From Mauremys mutica (taxonomy: Eukaryota; Chordata; Testudines; Geoemydidae): 64,000 nt of DNA. The first letter of the stretch is position 1; each line of letters opens with the position of its first letter. A model generated the notes under the pieces. That model ran no database searches. It was given only the letters and a program-made list of their open reading frames with translations, and was not told the DNA's origin. The DNA lies in assembly GCF_020497125.1 (NCBI RefSeq), contig NC_059094.1, positions 3,885,733 to 3,949,732 on the forward strand, written 5' to 3'. The position numbers were made by a program, and so were the translations under genes. Shown here piece after piece: positions 52,625-62,946 of the stretch.

Positions 52625-52930
52625 GGGGGAGGGGCAGGGCTGTGTTGGGTGCAGGGTTCCTGCGGGGGCAGGGCTGTGTTGGGTGCAGGGTTCCTGTGGG
52701 GGCAGGGCCGTGTTGGGTGCAGGGTTCCTGTGGGGGCAGGGCCGTGTTGGGTGCAGGGTTCCTGTGGGAGCAGGGCCGTGTTGGGTGCAGGGTTCCTGTG
52801 GGAGCAGGGCCGTGTTGGGTGCAGGTTCCTGTGGGGGGCAGGGCTGAGTGGGGTGCAGGGTTCCTGAGGGGGGCGGGGCTGAGTGGGGTGCAGGGTTCCT
52901 GTGGGGGCAGGGCTGTGTGGGGTGCAGAGT
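52625..52930. repeat. 34-bp G-rich minisatellite, eight units
   Basis: GGTTCCTG recurs at 52655, 52689, 52723, 52757, 52791, 52824, 52859 and 52894 (spacings 34, 34, 34, 34, 33, 35, 35). The unit contains GGGGGCAGGGCCGTGTTGGG followed by TGCAGGGTTCCTGT. The last units diverge (GCTGAGTGGGG). Because 34 is not a multiple of 3, all frames read through it, creating spurious 158- to 186-codon ORFs. Confidence 0.95.
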
Positions 52931-53183
52931 GACAGCAGGTCAGGTTCAAGTACAATTGTTTACTGGAGGCAGGATCCCACTGTTGTTTCCCTGGATCCAG
53001 TGCATGTTTGTCTCTCATTCGTGCGATGATACTGGAAAGGAGTTCAGCCCCCAGCCAGAGCGGGGACAGACGGGGAGATTCCAGGCCAGGATGCTGGGGA
53101 CACATTGCTACAGGCTGAAGGAAGTTTGGAGAGTAGAAGTTTTAAGGAAGCCCAGGACTCATGTACAAAGGCTGCATGAAGAT

Positions 53184-54466
53184 TCATAGATTCATAGAAT
53201 CTCAGGGTTGGAAGGGACCTCAGGAGGTATCTAGTCCAACCCCCTGCTCAAAGCAGGATCAAACCCAACTAAATCATCCCAGTCAGGGCTTTGTCAAGCC
53301 TGACCTTAAAAACCTCTGAGGAAGGAGATTCCACTACCTCCCTAGGTAACCCATTCCAGTGCTTCACCACCCTCCTAGTGAAAAAGTTTTTCCTAATGTC
53401 CAACCTAAACCTCCCCCTCTGCAACTTGAGACCATTACTCCTTGTTCTGTCATCTTCTACCACTGAGAACAGTCTAGATCCATCCTCTTTGGAACCCCCT
53501 TTCAGGTAATTGAAAGCAGCTATCAAATCCCCCCTCATTCTTCTCTTCTGCAGGCTAAACAATCTCAGTTCCCTCAGCCTCTCCTCGTAAGTCATGTGCG
53601 CCAGCCCCCTAATCATTTTTGTTGCCCTCCGCTGGACTCTCTCCAATTTATCCACATCCTTCTTGTAGTGTGGGGCCCAAAACTGGACACAGTACTCCAG
53701 ATGAGGCCTCACCAGTGCTGAATAGAGGGGAATGATCACATCCCTCGATCTGCTGGAAATGCCCCTACTTATACAACCCAAAATGCCATTAGCCTTCTTG
53801 GCAACAAGGGCACACTGTTGACTCATATTCAGCTTTTCGTCGACCGTAACTCCTAGGTTCTTTTCTGCAGAACTGCTGCCCAGCCATTCGGTCCCTAGTC
53901 TATAGCAGTGCATGGGATTCTTCCGTCCTAAATGCAGGACTCTGCACTTGTCCTTGTTGAACCTCATCATATTTCTTTTGGCCCAATCCTCTAATTTGTC
54001 TAGGTCCCTCTGTATCCTATCCCTACCCTCCAGCATATCAACCACTCCTCCCAGTTTAGTGTCATCTGCAAACTTGCTAAGGGTGCAGTCCACACCATCC
54101 TCCAGATCATTAATGAAGATATTGAACAAAACCGGCCCCAGCACCGACCCTTGGGGCGCTCCACTTGATACCGGCTGCCAACTAGACATGGAACCATTGA
54201 TCACTACCCGTTGAGCCCGACCATCTAGCCAGCTTTCTATCCACCTTACCGTCCATTCATCCAGCCCATACTTCTTTAACTTGCTGGCAAGAATACTGTG
54301 GGAGACTGTATCAAAAGCTTTGCTAAAGTCCAGAAATAGTACATCCACTGCTTTCCCCTCATCCACAGAGCCGGTTATCTCCTCATAGAAGGCAATTAGG
54401 TTAGTCAGGCATGACTTGCCCTTGGTGAATCCATGCTGACTGTTCCTGATCACTTTCCCCTCCTTT
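53184..54466 (-). mobile_element. CR1, ATTCTATG lineage, 1.28 kb
   Basis: Plus-strand left end TCATAGATTCATAGAATCTC (3' tail); right end CACTTTCCCCTCCTTT within the RT domain. AAGAT occurs at both junctions (53179-53183 and 54467-54471), a likely 5-bp duplication, although AAG also continues the CR1 consensus. Closely similar by eye to the copy at 43525-46598. Confidence 0.9.
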
Positions 54467-54561
54467 AAGATGACTAAGTGAGTGCAGGATGCTGGGGCAG
54501 GGCCAGTCCTGGCAGCCTTCAACAGGCAATCACTATTCAGTGCCCTCCCACTCAGGTCCAA
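53269..54561 (-). pseudogene. CR1 RT fragment with flank-derived start
   Basis: The 430-codon frame is open. The first 31-32 residues come from flanking non-CR1 DNA. From residue 33 ([13 protein letters not shown]) it is CR1 [27 protein letters not shown] (VPQG changed to APQG), FADDTKLGG, and the full C-terminus. It lacks the endonuclease and the N-terminal fingers of the RT, so it cannot act as a complete enzyme. Absence of stops suggests youth. Confidence 0.82.
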
Positions 54562-55094
54562 AGGTTGAATTCAGCTTTGTCACTTTATAAAGATCTGACC
54601 TCGGGAGCGGGCACTGGTCCTGAGACTCCATCATGCCCTGTGGTCTGATTCCTTATGAGTCAGGCACGGGAGAGCAGTGCACAGGGTATGTCTCTCCCAT
54701 TCCTGCCGCATGGCTGCTCAGCTCTCAGGAAGCCAGGGAGCAGGCTCCGTGGTTTGACCATCTGTGAATAGCAAGGGAGGGATGGGCTATTATTAAATAG
54801 TTCTTACCTGGCTCTAATTGAGTTCCTAGAAACTGTTGGTGACTCTCAGCACCTGCTCAGTCCAGCTGGACCAGTCCTTTGGCAGGAATTAGGAGGAGAG
54901 GATCTCTAACCCAGTGGGCTTTGGCTCCTGCTCCTGGCTATATAGCCCTGTAATCTGGCTGGAGGAAGCACGTGCTCTTTGCTGGTCATGGACATTGGCT
55001 GGAGAAAGGCCAAGTCTGAGAAGTATCCCCTGATCCCAGCCCCAGCCCTCGCAGTTCCTGATTCCAGGAAGAGTTTGGGGACCCTATTATTATG
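54472..55094. other. Unassigned sequence
   Basis: Short ORFs only; nothing recognised. Confidence 0.35.
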
Positions 55095-55325
55095 TATTAC
55101 AGACAGCACCTAGAGACGCAGTCTCGCCTGAGGCCCCATTGTGCTACGCACTGGACAGACACACGACGAGAGACAGTGCCAGCCCAGAGAGCTCACATTC
55201 TAAACAGACAAGACAGAGCAAGGGGGAGGAGAAACTGAGTCAGAGAGAGGTGAAGTGACTTATCCAAAGTCTCACAGCTGGTCAGTGGCAGAGCTAGGAA
55301 TTGAAGGCAGGCTTCCTGAACTCCA
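55095..55325 (-). repeat. Ancient amniote interspersed repeat (MIR/LINE-tail type)
   Basis: The plus strand reads CCCCATTGTGCTACGCACTG, then AGAGAGCTCACATTCTAAAC, AGAGAGGTGAAGTGACTTAT and CACAGCTGGTCAGTGGCAGA. The order matches a common old repeat (GTGCTAGGTGCTGTACAAAC...AGTGACTTGCCCAAGGTCACACAG). Confidence 0.65.
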
Positions 55326-55949
55326 CATATTGCCCTAGCATAGATCAGACAGGCTTTCTTGCCTTACCCATGTTCCTTGTAGGCTGAATTAGGGCAACAG
55401 AGTTGCTTAAATAAATGGACAAAGGGATGTTTAATATATGACTTATAGGGCTATGTTTTGAAAAACTAGGCACCTGTGTTGTTCCTGCTACATCTGTATG
55501 CATAGGTGTGCAAAGGGAATTGTGCACACTCAGGTGTACAACTGTGCAGAGAATGGGTGATTTCCAGGAATGATTACCGATAGGCATATTTGTGCTTGCG
55601 TGCACAGGGATGTTTTGGAGCAGTAATGTAGGAGCCTGTTTGTGAAAATGTGATCCATGCTCTGGGTAAGGCAAATCTTTTCTGGCTTTGGGTCAGAACC
55701 ATGGAGGAAGTGGGTCTAGGATCAGGAGCCTGGAGATACATTCAGTGAAATAGGACAGGCCCATCAGGCAGACACCTTGCATGGTATTGAGGCCCTAACT
55801 TGGAATGTTGTCACCATCTAGTGAAGGTATCAGCCGCTTCCAAGCTTTCCTGGAGAGGTCCTCAGGCCCATTTCTGGGACATGCTACTGGAAACAAGAGG
55901 GTATCTTTCTCCTCCCATAACCATCTGTAGATTCTCCTTACCTGAAAGG
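55326..55949. other. Unassigned sequence
   Basis: No gene or named repeat seen. Confidence 0.35.
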
Positions 55950-56230
55950 TTCAAACAAAAAAAATCTGAAAAGGAAATGGTTTTGGATTGACCCAAAATG
56001 ACATGTTTTTGTTTTTTTCTCACCAAAAGAAACAATTTTTCATTTTGGGTCAAATTAAACATTTTGTTTGACTTCTTGTTTTGTTTTCCATTGCTTTTTT
56101 TTACCCTTTTAAAATGTTTAGTTAAATCTAGTTACATTTCTAAATGAAACATTGTTTTGAAATGAAAGTCAGAATGTTTTGTTTCAAAAATGTCAAAACA
56201 AAACATTTAGACTTTTGGGGAATTTTTTCC
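55950..56230. repeat. AT-rich palindromic repeat region
   Basis: Arms TTGACCCAAAATGA (55988-56001) and TCATTTTGGGTCAA (56040-56053) pair perfectly over 14 bases. Downstream, TTTTGTTTCAAAAATGTCAA and AAACAAAACATTT continue the self-complementary TTTTG/CAAAA theme. Similar words occur at 27665-27780 and 37240-37540, so this is probably an old dispersed repeat. Confidence 0.6.
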
Positions 56231-57424
56231 CCAGCAGCTTCAGCCAAAACTGCTTGCCAAATTCAACACAAATTCACAATCAGTTTTGGTCACCTGAAAC
56301 TGACTTTATAGGCGAATAAAGTATTTGCTGAACAGCATTCTCACAGCTCTGTGAACATGGAATGGTCTCTCCTATTACTGGAGTATGAGTTCATATCTCA
56401 GCTATGGAAATGCAGAGGCACTCGACAGGGTTTCGAGCTTTAAATATACAGTGAAAACCAAGGGAACCTGTAATTAAATGTTAAAGGCTGTAATTAATGT
56501 CTCCTATCTGAGCCTTGCTGCTTCTTATGGACTCCAGACATCCCCTGCTGCTCCAGAGTGGGTGGGACAAGTTGGGAGAGCTGTTGTGGGGTTCCCAGGA
56601 GCAGCTGACTCTTCTCTGAGCAGCTCCCAATCTGCCCTAGTTTAGGGCTCCAGCCTCCTGCCCTGCTGCTTCCTTTTTCTCCTCTTTCAGTCTTTCCGGC
56701 GCTGGTCCCCATCCGTTTCTTTGGCTCCAGCCCTCCAAGGGTCAGAGTTAATGCTGCTATGCATTGGAGTGCAATGCCCCCAGGCCAATCAGGTTTGTGA
56801 AGAGTAACAGGGCGCTCTTCTGCTTGCTCCACACTGTCAAGGAGGGTTATGTGAAAGGACACCCCTGCATGGACTCAGCAGTATGTTCAACCTAGAGCTG
56901 GAGGAGAGAAGTTGACTATAAGCCAGTCGTGTTTGATCCTGTGTCTCATTATGTTCCCATGTCCAGCTGTTCAGACTGGGCCCTGGGCCAGGGGGGAATG
57001 GTGGCAGTGGACTGTGCATGCGCGTGTGTGTATTAGGACTGTGTGAAACTCCAGGTGTCAGGCGCAAGCTGGTCACCTCCTCTGCCTGTGTTGCAAGAGC
57101 AGATCTGAGCTATGATGTAGGTAGTGACTGGGGAAGAGGACTCCAGAGATGATGTCTGGTGATTTCCCTCCACTGCTGCTGTGAGGAGGAATGGCCACCT
57201 AAGAGCAAAGGTTGAGAAGGAAGCTCTGTGCTTGAAAAGGTCCTTGGAATGGAGGCTGTTAATGATCCCAACTCATTTATATCCTTGTGCATCCCTAACA
57301 TTTATTAGACAATGTGGTTTAGCTCATTAAATTGTAAAGTGCTTTGAAGGTGAAAAGTGCTGCATAAGTGCTAAGGCCTGGCTGAGATTTTAATGTGCAG
57401 CAGCTGAAAATCAACACTTGGCAC
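56231..57424. other. Unassigned sequence
   Basis: ORFs 122 codons or fewer without family features. Nothing recognised. Confidence 0.35.
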
Positions 57425-57590
57425 CTGTAGAATTCAAAGCACTTTACAAAGCTGGGAAAGTATCATTATCTCAATTTAACATCTGGAGAAACTGAGGCAC
57501 ATATCAGGAGTGTGATTTGTCCAAGTTTACACAGCAAGTCACCCACAGAACCAAGACCAGAACCAGGTTTCCTGACTTCCAGTCACTGGT
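57425..57590 (-). repeat. Ancient repeat (MIR/LINE-tail type)
   Basis: The plus strand has TTCAAAGCACTTTACAAAGC, GAGAAACTGAGGCACATATC and TTGTCCAAGTTTACACAGCA, in the same order as in the relics at 51715 and 55095. Strongly diverged. Confidence 0.55.
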
Positions 57591-59399
57591 TGGGCTTGTC
57601 TCCTGTGAGGTGCCTGGGGTCTCTTGCAGTGAAACACTGAAGTCAGAATTCAGATCTTCGTAGGTAAAAGGCCCTGCAGTTCCCCTGAAGATAGCTGAGA
57701 TTACGCAAAGATAGAGAGGTAAGGTGTTCCATTGTCTGAGTCCAACAGAGAGATGCATGATGCAGCTTATTCAGTCTAGTGAGAAATATTCAACTCTAAG
57801 TATCTAATGCTGTTTTGTGTTCTGCCAGTGGAGATACCCATATTGTTGGATGATCTTGAGCTTGTTCCATAAAAAATGGATGTAGTAGGTAGGAAGTAGA
57901 TAACTTCCCCACCGAGCCAGCTTCCCAGCTGAAAACATGGTGGTACATTCCAGTTGGTTTGCTTTCTAGTCTTAGGTTTCGTGTCTTTTGATTCAATTCA
58001 TTTCAGAAAATAAAGACCAAATCTACATTTTTAACTTGTCTCCACCCTGTCAAAGGCTTTCTCGGCATCCAGACTCAGAATGGTCCTTTCTTCTATGCAC
58101 TGTGAACAGTCTCATTGATGTCATTGGACATACCCACAGTTTGCAAAGTTAAGCATGTGGCTCAGTCTTTGCAGCATCAGGGCCTCAGTTAGTACTTCCC
58201 ATGGTTTACAGTTGGGATTTTAGTGAAAATATTATAATCCCAATTCAATAAGGAGATTGGTCTAGAAGAGTCATATTTCACTGGATCTTTCCCCTGTTTA
58301 CGAACAGGGATTATAGATACAATGAATTGTTGAGAAGTTTCTTTGTCACTTATGTGGCTGAACACTTTTATTGGTATGGATGTGAGCTTAGCCTAGAAAT
58401 GCTCATGGGTTTCTGGTCATAAACATCCACTCTAGGTGCTTTCCCTGAGCTATGATGAAACAGCTTTGGATACTTTGACAGGGACGATCTATCATTGTAT
58501 CCTCTCTTTCTCTTAAGGGGTGGGCAAGTTTATATTTGCTCCATATCCTTCTCACCCTGACTTTTGAACCGGATAGGCTTTGGGGTGCTGTTTGAGTGAC
58601 TCTTCTGAAAGCACCACCCTTCATGTGACAGCCCTTTCTGCTTTCCTCCATGACTCCAGCTGCTGTCTGAGTCCCTCCATTTCCCACTTCAGAACAGAAG
58701 CCACTTTCCACCCCTCGTGGTCTTCCTCCAGAAATAGGAACATGCACAGTTCCTGCAGTGGAGAGCCTTTGCTCCTTTGCTAGCCATTCGATGACCAAAG
58801 TGATGCTGCTGACTCCACTTACCCCTTCTCTGGTCAGGCTCAAGACACCGTCCCTTGGGAACTCACCTCTTGACTGTCACCTGGGTTCCTGGCCTGATGC
58901 CAGGCTTAGCTTAGCTCAGCACCCTCTTCGTGTTCACTGCCCACTCCCTCTTGGCGTTATCTCACTAGTAGGATGGGTCTGATCTTCCCCTCTCTTGCAG
59001 CAGTGTAGGTTGCCTGAAATCAACAGGGTTAGGCTAGGGTTGAACTGGAGTAATGGAAAGTCAGGTCCAGTGTATTTAATGTAAATTGAAAATTGGCGGT
59101 TTACCCAGGTGCAGATGATTATTCATTTGTTTGCCCTTGTGACAGTCAGTGAGCAGAGACAAACCCCTCCAGGGCAGTTCCTGTGTCCCCGTGTCATGCC
59201 CACAGGTGACTATGAAATTATAAATTGCTCTTTGTAGTAGCTCCTTCAATTTCCCCATGGAACCTTATTTCTGGGCTACATTACTGATGCCACAAACTTC
59301 CTTCACAATGCCAATCAATGAGCTAGGTAAAATGTTTAGAAAGAATTAGACATTGATCAGATGAAGAACAGCACCTGAAATAATACCTACTGGATACCA
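57591..59399. other. Unassigned sequence
   Basis: Contains overlapping ORFs (146 codons at 58843-58403, -). 58030-58330 has wording like an old LINE (CACCCTGTCAAAGGCTTTCT) in the minus direction, but I cannot place it. No gene. Confidence 0.3.
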
Positions 59400-60115
59400 A
59401 TGACAAGGGATATCCATCCTCATGCTTCAGGACATAGACTTTCTTCCAGCCAGTTCATCCTCTTTTCCAGACCCGACAAATCCCATCTTGCCCCATTTGT
59501 ATCCATTCAAAGTGCTGCTGCAGAGATCATTTTCCTAACCCGTGGCTTTGAGCACATCACCCCTCTCTCTGCAGCCCTCCACTGGGTCCCCGTTCTCCAC
59601 TGCACCAAACACAAACTATTGTCTTCACTTCCAAGGCCCTTCAAGCCCTACTCCCACCCATCTATTCTCTGTCACGTGATCGCGACGCTGCTCTGCCCAC
59701 GATATTGCCCTTCTGTGCCTACTGGTTAACCGTTCAAACGCACCTTTGGGCTGTCCCCCCAGCTGCCCCTAACCCGTGGGAGGCGCTGCCTGGAACCATC
59801 CGCAAAGCACCTCAGTATCCTCCTTCCGATCCCTCCTGAAATCTCCCCTTTGCCCTGGTGCCTACAAAACCTCAATGACAGTGATGCCGTGGGTGAGACT
59901 GAAACCACTGCCTGTCATGGTGACCAGTATTGTCTCATTGTTTCCTTGTGTCTATCTGTTGTATCTGCCTGGTGTCTCTTGTCTTGCACTTAGATTGGAA
60001 ACCTTCTGGTGCAGGGACTTTTTGTTCTGCATCTGTAGAGTGCCTAGCACAATGGGGTTCTTGTCCTGGACTGGGGGCACTAGTGCTACTGCAATACACA
60101 GAACTAAATCAGTAA
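59400..60115 (+). repeat. Ancient LINE (L2-like) 3' segment
   Basis: A frame at 59400-59729 reads IQSAAAEIIFLTRGFEHITP then LHWVPVLHCTKHKLL, the C-terminal pattern of L2-clade proteins (Q.AAA......H.TP.L..LHWLP...R..YK). Downstream, 60000-60110 carries the 3' tail GTGCAGGGACTTTTTGTTCT and GAGTGCCTAGCACAATGGGG, as at 26165. Frameshifts occur between the two. It is a fossil. Confidence 0.6.
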
Positions 60116-60969
60116 TTCGCTTCTTGGCCCTGCATTGCCCTACTGAACACTCAGGCACGTTGTGTTAGCAAGGACGGCTCTGTTTTTTGCCATCGAAGCC
60201 GCGGGGCCGGCAGACTGCCCGCAAGCACGCCGCTGAAAGCTGCCTGCCTGCCGCCCTCACAGCAACCAGCAGGCTGTCCCCCATGGCTTGCTGCCCCATG
60301 CAGGCGCTTGCTGTGCTGGTGCCTGGAGCCGCCCCTGTGTGTTAGGAGATGTCTCCTCCTCCACAGCATTGGGCACTGGACACTGCGAGAGGCATGACAC
60401 CAGAGTGGATGGTCTGTTCTGGCATGGTAATTCTTGTGTTCCTAATTATGACAGGGTCACTTTGAGGCACACACAATTTGTGCCTGCGTTTTGCACCTGT
60501 AATCAAGTGCACACACAAATGAGCCCACCCACAGCTCTGCATCCTGGATTGCAGCAGCAAATACTCAGATTTGTGCCTGCAAATCATGGCTGTGGACATG
60601 AACGAGGGCATAAATTATGCAGGAGAAAAAGGCAATTATCCCATAATGAGAGCCAATGATTATGGACTACTGGATTCTCGGCTACTTTCTAGTGCCAGGC
60701 AATTGGCAGAGGTCTAGGAAGGTGCCAAGTTGTGTCAGCGAAGTGCCTATTCCCCAAACATAGAGTCAGCTGAGACAGAACAGCACCCGCTCTGCTCTGC
60801 TGTCTGCTAGTCCCTTCTTTCTCCCAGACTTGCCTCTCCTCTCATGTTCTTCTCCTCTCCCCTTTCCTTCTCTTATTTTACCATAACTTGCCCTCATTTC
60901 TTCTCAGACTCCCCCCTCCAGCCCCCAAATGCAGAGATTGAACTGGCCCCCTCGATCCCGCTGTGAAAT
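60116..60969. other. Unassigned sequence
   Basis: Contains CCGGCAGACTGCCCGCAAGC near 60205-60330, possibly a decayed GC-rich miniature element. No gene-like frame. Confidence 0.3.
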
Positions 60970-61588
60970 AACAAATCATTGAGGAGACAGCAGAATGAGC
61001 ATGTTAACTTTTTGACTAAAAGACTAGAAGAATATAAAATGAATGAGGCACACATTAAATGGATTGAAAACTGGCTGATGGATGGATCCTTGCATGGATA
61101 CAAAATTTGTATCTGCATCTGATCTGTGATCTGCAAACATTGTCCATGGATATCCATAGGTTTGCAGGGATCTATTAATGGATAGGCCTCAAAGTGCAAT
61201 TGTAATCAGTGAATCATCACTGAGTGAGTTCTGGTGGGGTTCCACAGGGATCAGTTCTTGGCCCTACACTATTTAAATTTTTTATGAATGATCTGGAAGA
61301 AAATATAAAATTATCACTGATCATGTTTGTTGATGACATAAAATTGAGGGAACGGTAAAGAATGAAGAGAACAGGTCACTGATACACAGTGATCTGGACA
61401 GCTTGGTAAACTGGACACAAGACAGCAATATGTGTTTTAATATAGCTAAATGTAAATGTACACATCTAGGAACAAAGAATATAGGCCATACTTACAGGGT
61501 GGGGGACTCTACCCTGGGAAGCACTGATTCTCACACAGATTTGGGGGTCTTGGTGAATAATCAGCTGAACGTGAGCTCCCCGGGTGAT
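60970..61588 (+). mobile_element. Old CR1, left part (interrupted)
   Basis: Plus-strand fragments: KWIENWLMDG-like (61055-61085), [18 protein letters not shown] with TGGGGTTCCACAGGGATCAG (61230-61265), VDDIKL (a changed FADD box, 61330-61345) and LDSLVNWTQDSNMCFNIAKC. About 100 bases at 61085-61190 (TGGATACAAAATTTGTATCT) look inserted. The reading breaks at 61588 (SSPGD) and resumes at 62615. Confidence 0.75.
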
Positions 61589-62614
61589 AGAATCAGAGAA
61601 TCATAGATTAGGGTTGGAAGAGACCTCAGAAGGTCATCTAGTCCAACCCCCTGCTCAAAGCAGGACCAACACCAACTAAATCATCCCAGCCAGGGCTTTG
61701 CCAAGCTGGGCCTTAAAAACCTCTAAGGAAGGAGATTCCACCACCTCCCTAGGTAACCCATTCCAGTGCTTCACCACCCTCCTAGTGAAATAGCGTTTCC
61801 TAATATCCAACCTAGATCTTCCCCACAGCAACTTGAGACCATTACTCCTTGTTCTGTCATCTGCCACCACTGAGAACAGCCAAGCTCCATCCTCTTTGGA
61901 ACCCCCCTCAACCTCTCCTCATAAGTCATGTGCCCCAGCACCCTGATAATTCTTGTTGCCCTCCGCTGGACTCTCTCCAATTTGTCCACATACTTTCTGT
62001 AGTGGTGTCCCCAAAATTGGATGCAGTAATCCAGATGTGGACTCACCAGTGCCGAATAGAGGGGAATAATCAATAATTCCCTTGATCTGCTGGCAATGGT
62101 CCTACTAATGCAGCCCAATATGCCATTAGCTTTCTTGGCAACAAGGGCACACTGCTGACTCATATCCAGCTTCTCATCCACTGTAATCCCAGGTCCTTTT
62201 CTGCAGAACTGCTGCTTAGCCAGTCAGTCCCCAGTCTGTAGCAGTGCATGGGATTCTTCTGACCTAAGTGCAGGACTCTGCACTTGTCCTTGTTGAACCT
62301 CATCAGGTTTCTTTTGGCCCAATCCTCCAATTTGTCTAGGTCCCTCTGAATCCTATCCCTACCCTCCAGCGTATCAACCACTCCTCCCAGTTTAGTGTCA
62401 TCTGCCAACTTGCTGAGGGTCCAATTCATCCCATCATCCAGATCATTAATGAAGATGTTGAACAAAACCGGCCCCAGGACTGAACCCTGGGGCACTCCGC
62501 TTGATACCAGCTGCCAACTAGACATTGAGTCCGACACTCTAGCCAGCCCAGACTTCTTTAACTTGCTGACAAGAATATTGTGGGAGACCATATCAAAAGC
62601 TTTGCTAACGTCAA
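61589..62614 (-). mobile_element. CR1, ATTCTATG lineage, nested in old CR1
   Basis: The plus strand begins AGAATCAGAGAATCATAGAT and ends GCTTTGCTAACGTCAA. GTGAT flanks both sides (61584-61588 and 62615-62619), a 5-bp duplication. Joining across it restores the host CR1 words [16 protein letters not shown]. The coding strand holds the RT C-half in pieces. Confidence 0.88.
61676..62614 (-). pseudogene. CR1 ORF2 RT fragment, multiply disrupted
   Basis: Three frames in series: 62630-62160 ([20 protein letters not shown]; an altered LADDTKLGG where FADD is expected), 62181-61771 ([23 protein letters not shown] changed to [11 protein letters not shown]) and 61870-61676 ([20 protein letters not shown]). 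A frameshift follows [11 protein letters not shown], and residues around LRELGLFS...YLKGG are deleted near 61905. It is older or more damaged than the copies at 43525 and 53184. Confidence 0.82.
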
Positions 62615-62946
62615 GTGATGCTGTGGCCAAAAGGACTAATGCGATCCTGGGATGTAGAAACAGGGGATTCTAGGATAGGAACAGAGAGGTTATTTCACCT
62701 CTGTGTTTGGCACCAGTGCGACCACTGCTGGGATCCTGTGTCCAGTTCTGGAGTCCACAGTTCAAGAAGGAGGCTGATGAATTGGAGAGGGTTCAGAGAA
62801 GAGCCATGAGAATGATTAAATGATTGGAAAACCTGCCTTATAGTGCTAGATTCAAGGAACTCAAATCTATTTAGATCAGAAAAAGGAAGTTTAAGGGGGG
62901 ACTGGATCACAATTTATAAGGCAAACTAATATTTGATAATGGGCTC
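62615..62946 (+). mobile_element. Old CR1, right part
   Basis: Resumes with GATGCTGTGGCCAAAAGGAC ([11 protein letters not shown]), then CCTGTGTCCAGTTCTGGAGT, GGAGAGGGTTCAGAGAAGAG (ERVQRRA) and AAGGGGGGACTGGATCACAA, in CR1 order. Stops are frequent. It ends at the LTR at 62947 before reaching its own tail. Confidence 0.8.

Noticed and set aside
52382..53105. Long overlapping ORFs of 161, 158 and 186 codons with repeating peptides such as VGCRVPVGAGPCWVQ
   Set aside because: They are read-through of the 34-bp minisatellite, whose period opens all frames; no gene features.
59726..60168. A 130-codon plus-strand ORF as a host exon
   Set aside because: It lies within the L2-like LINE segment and includes its repetitive tail.
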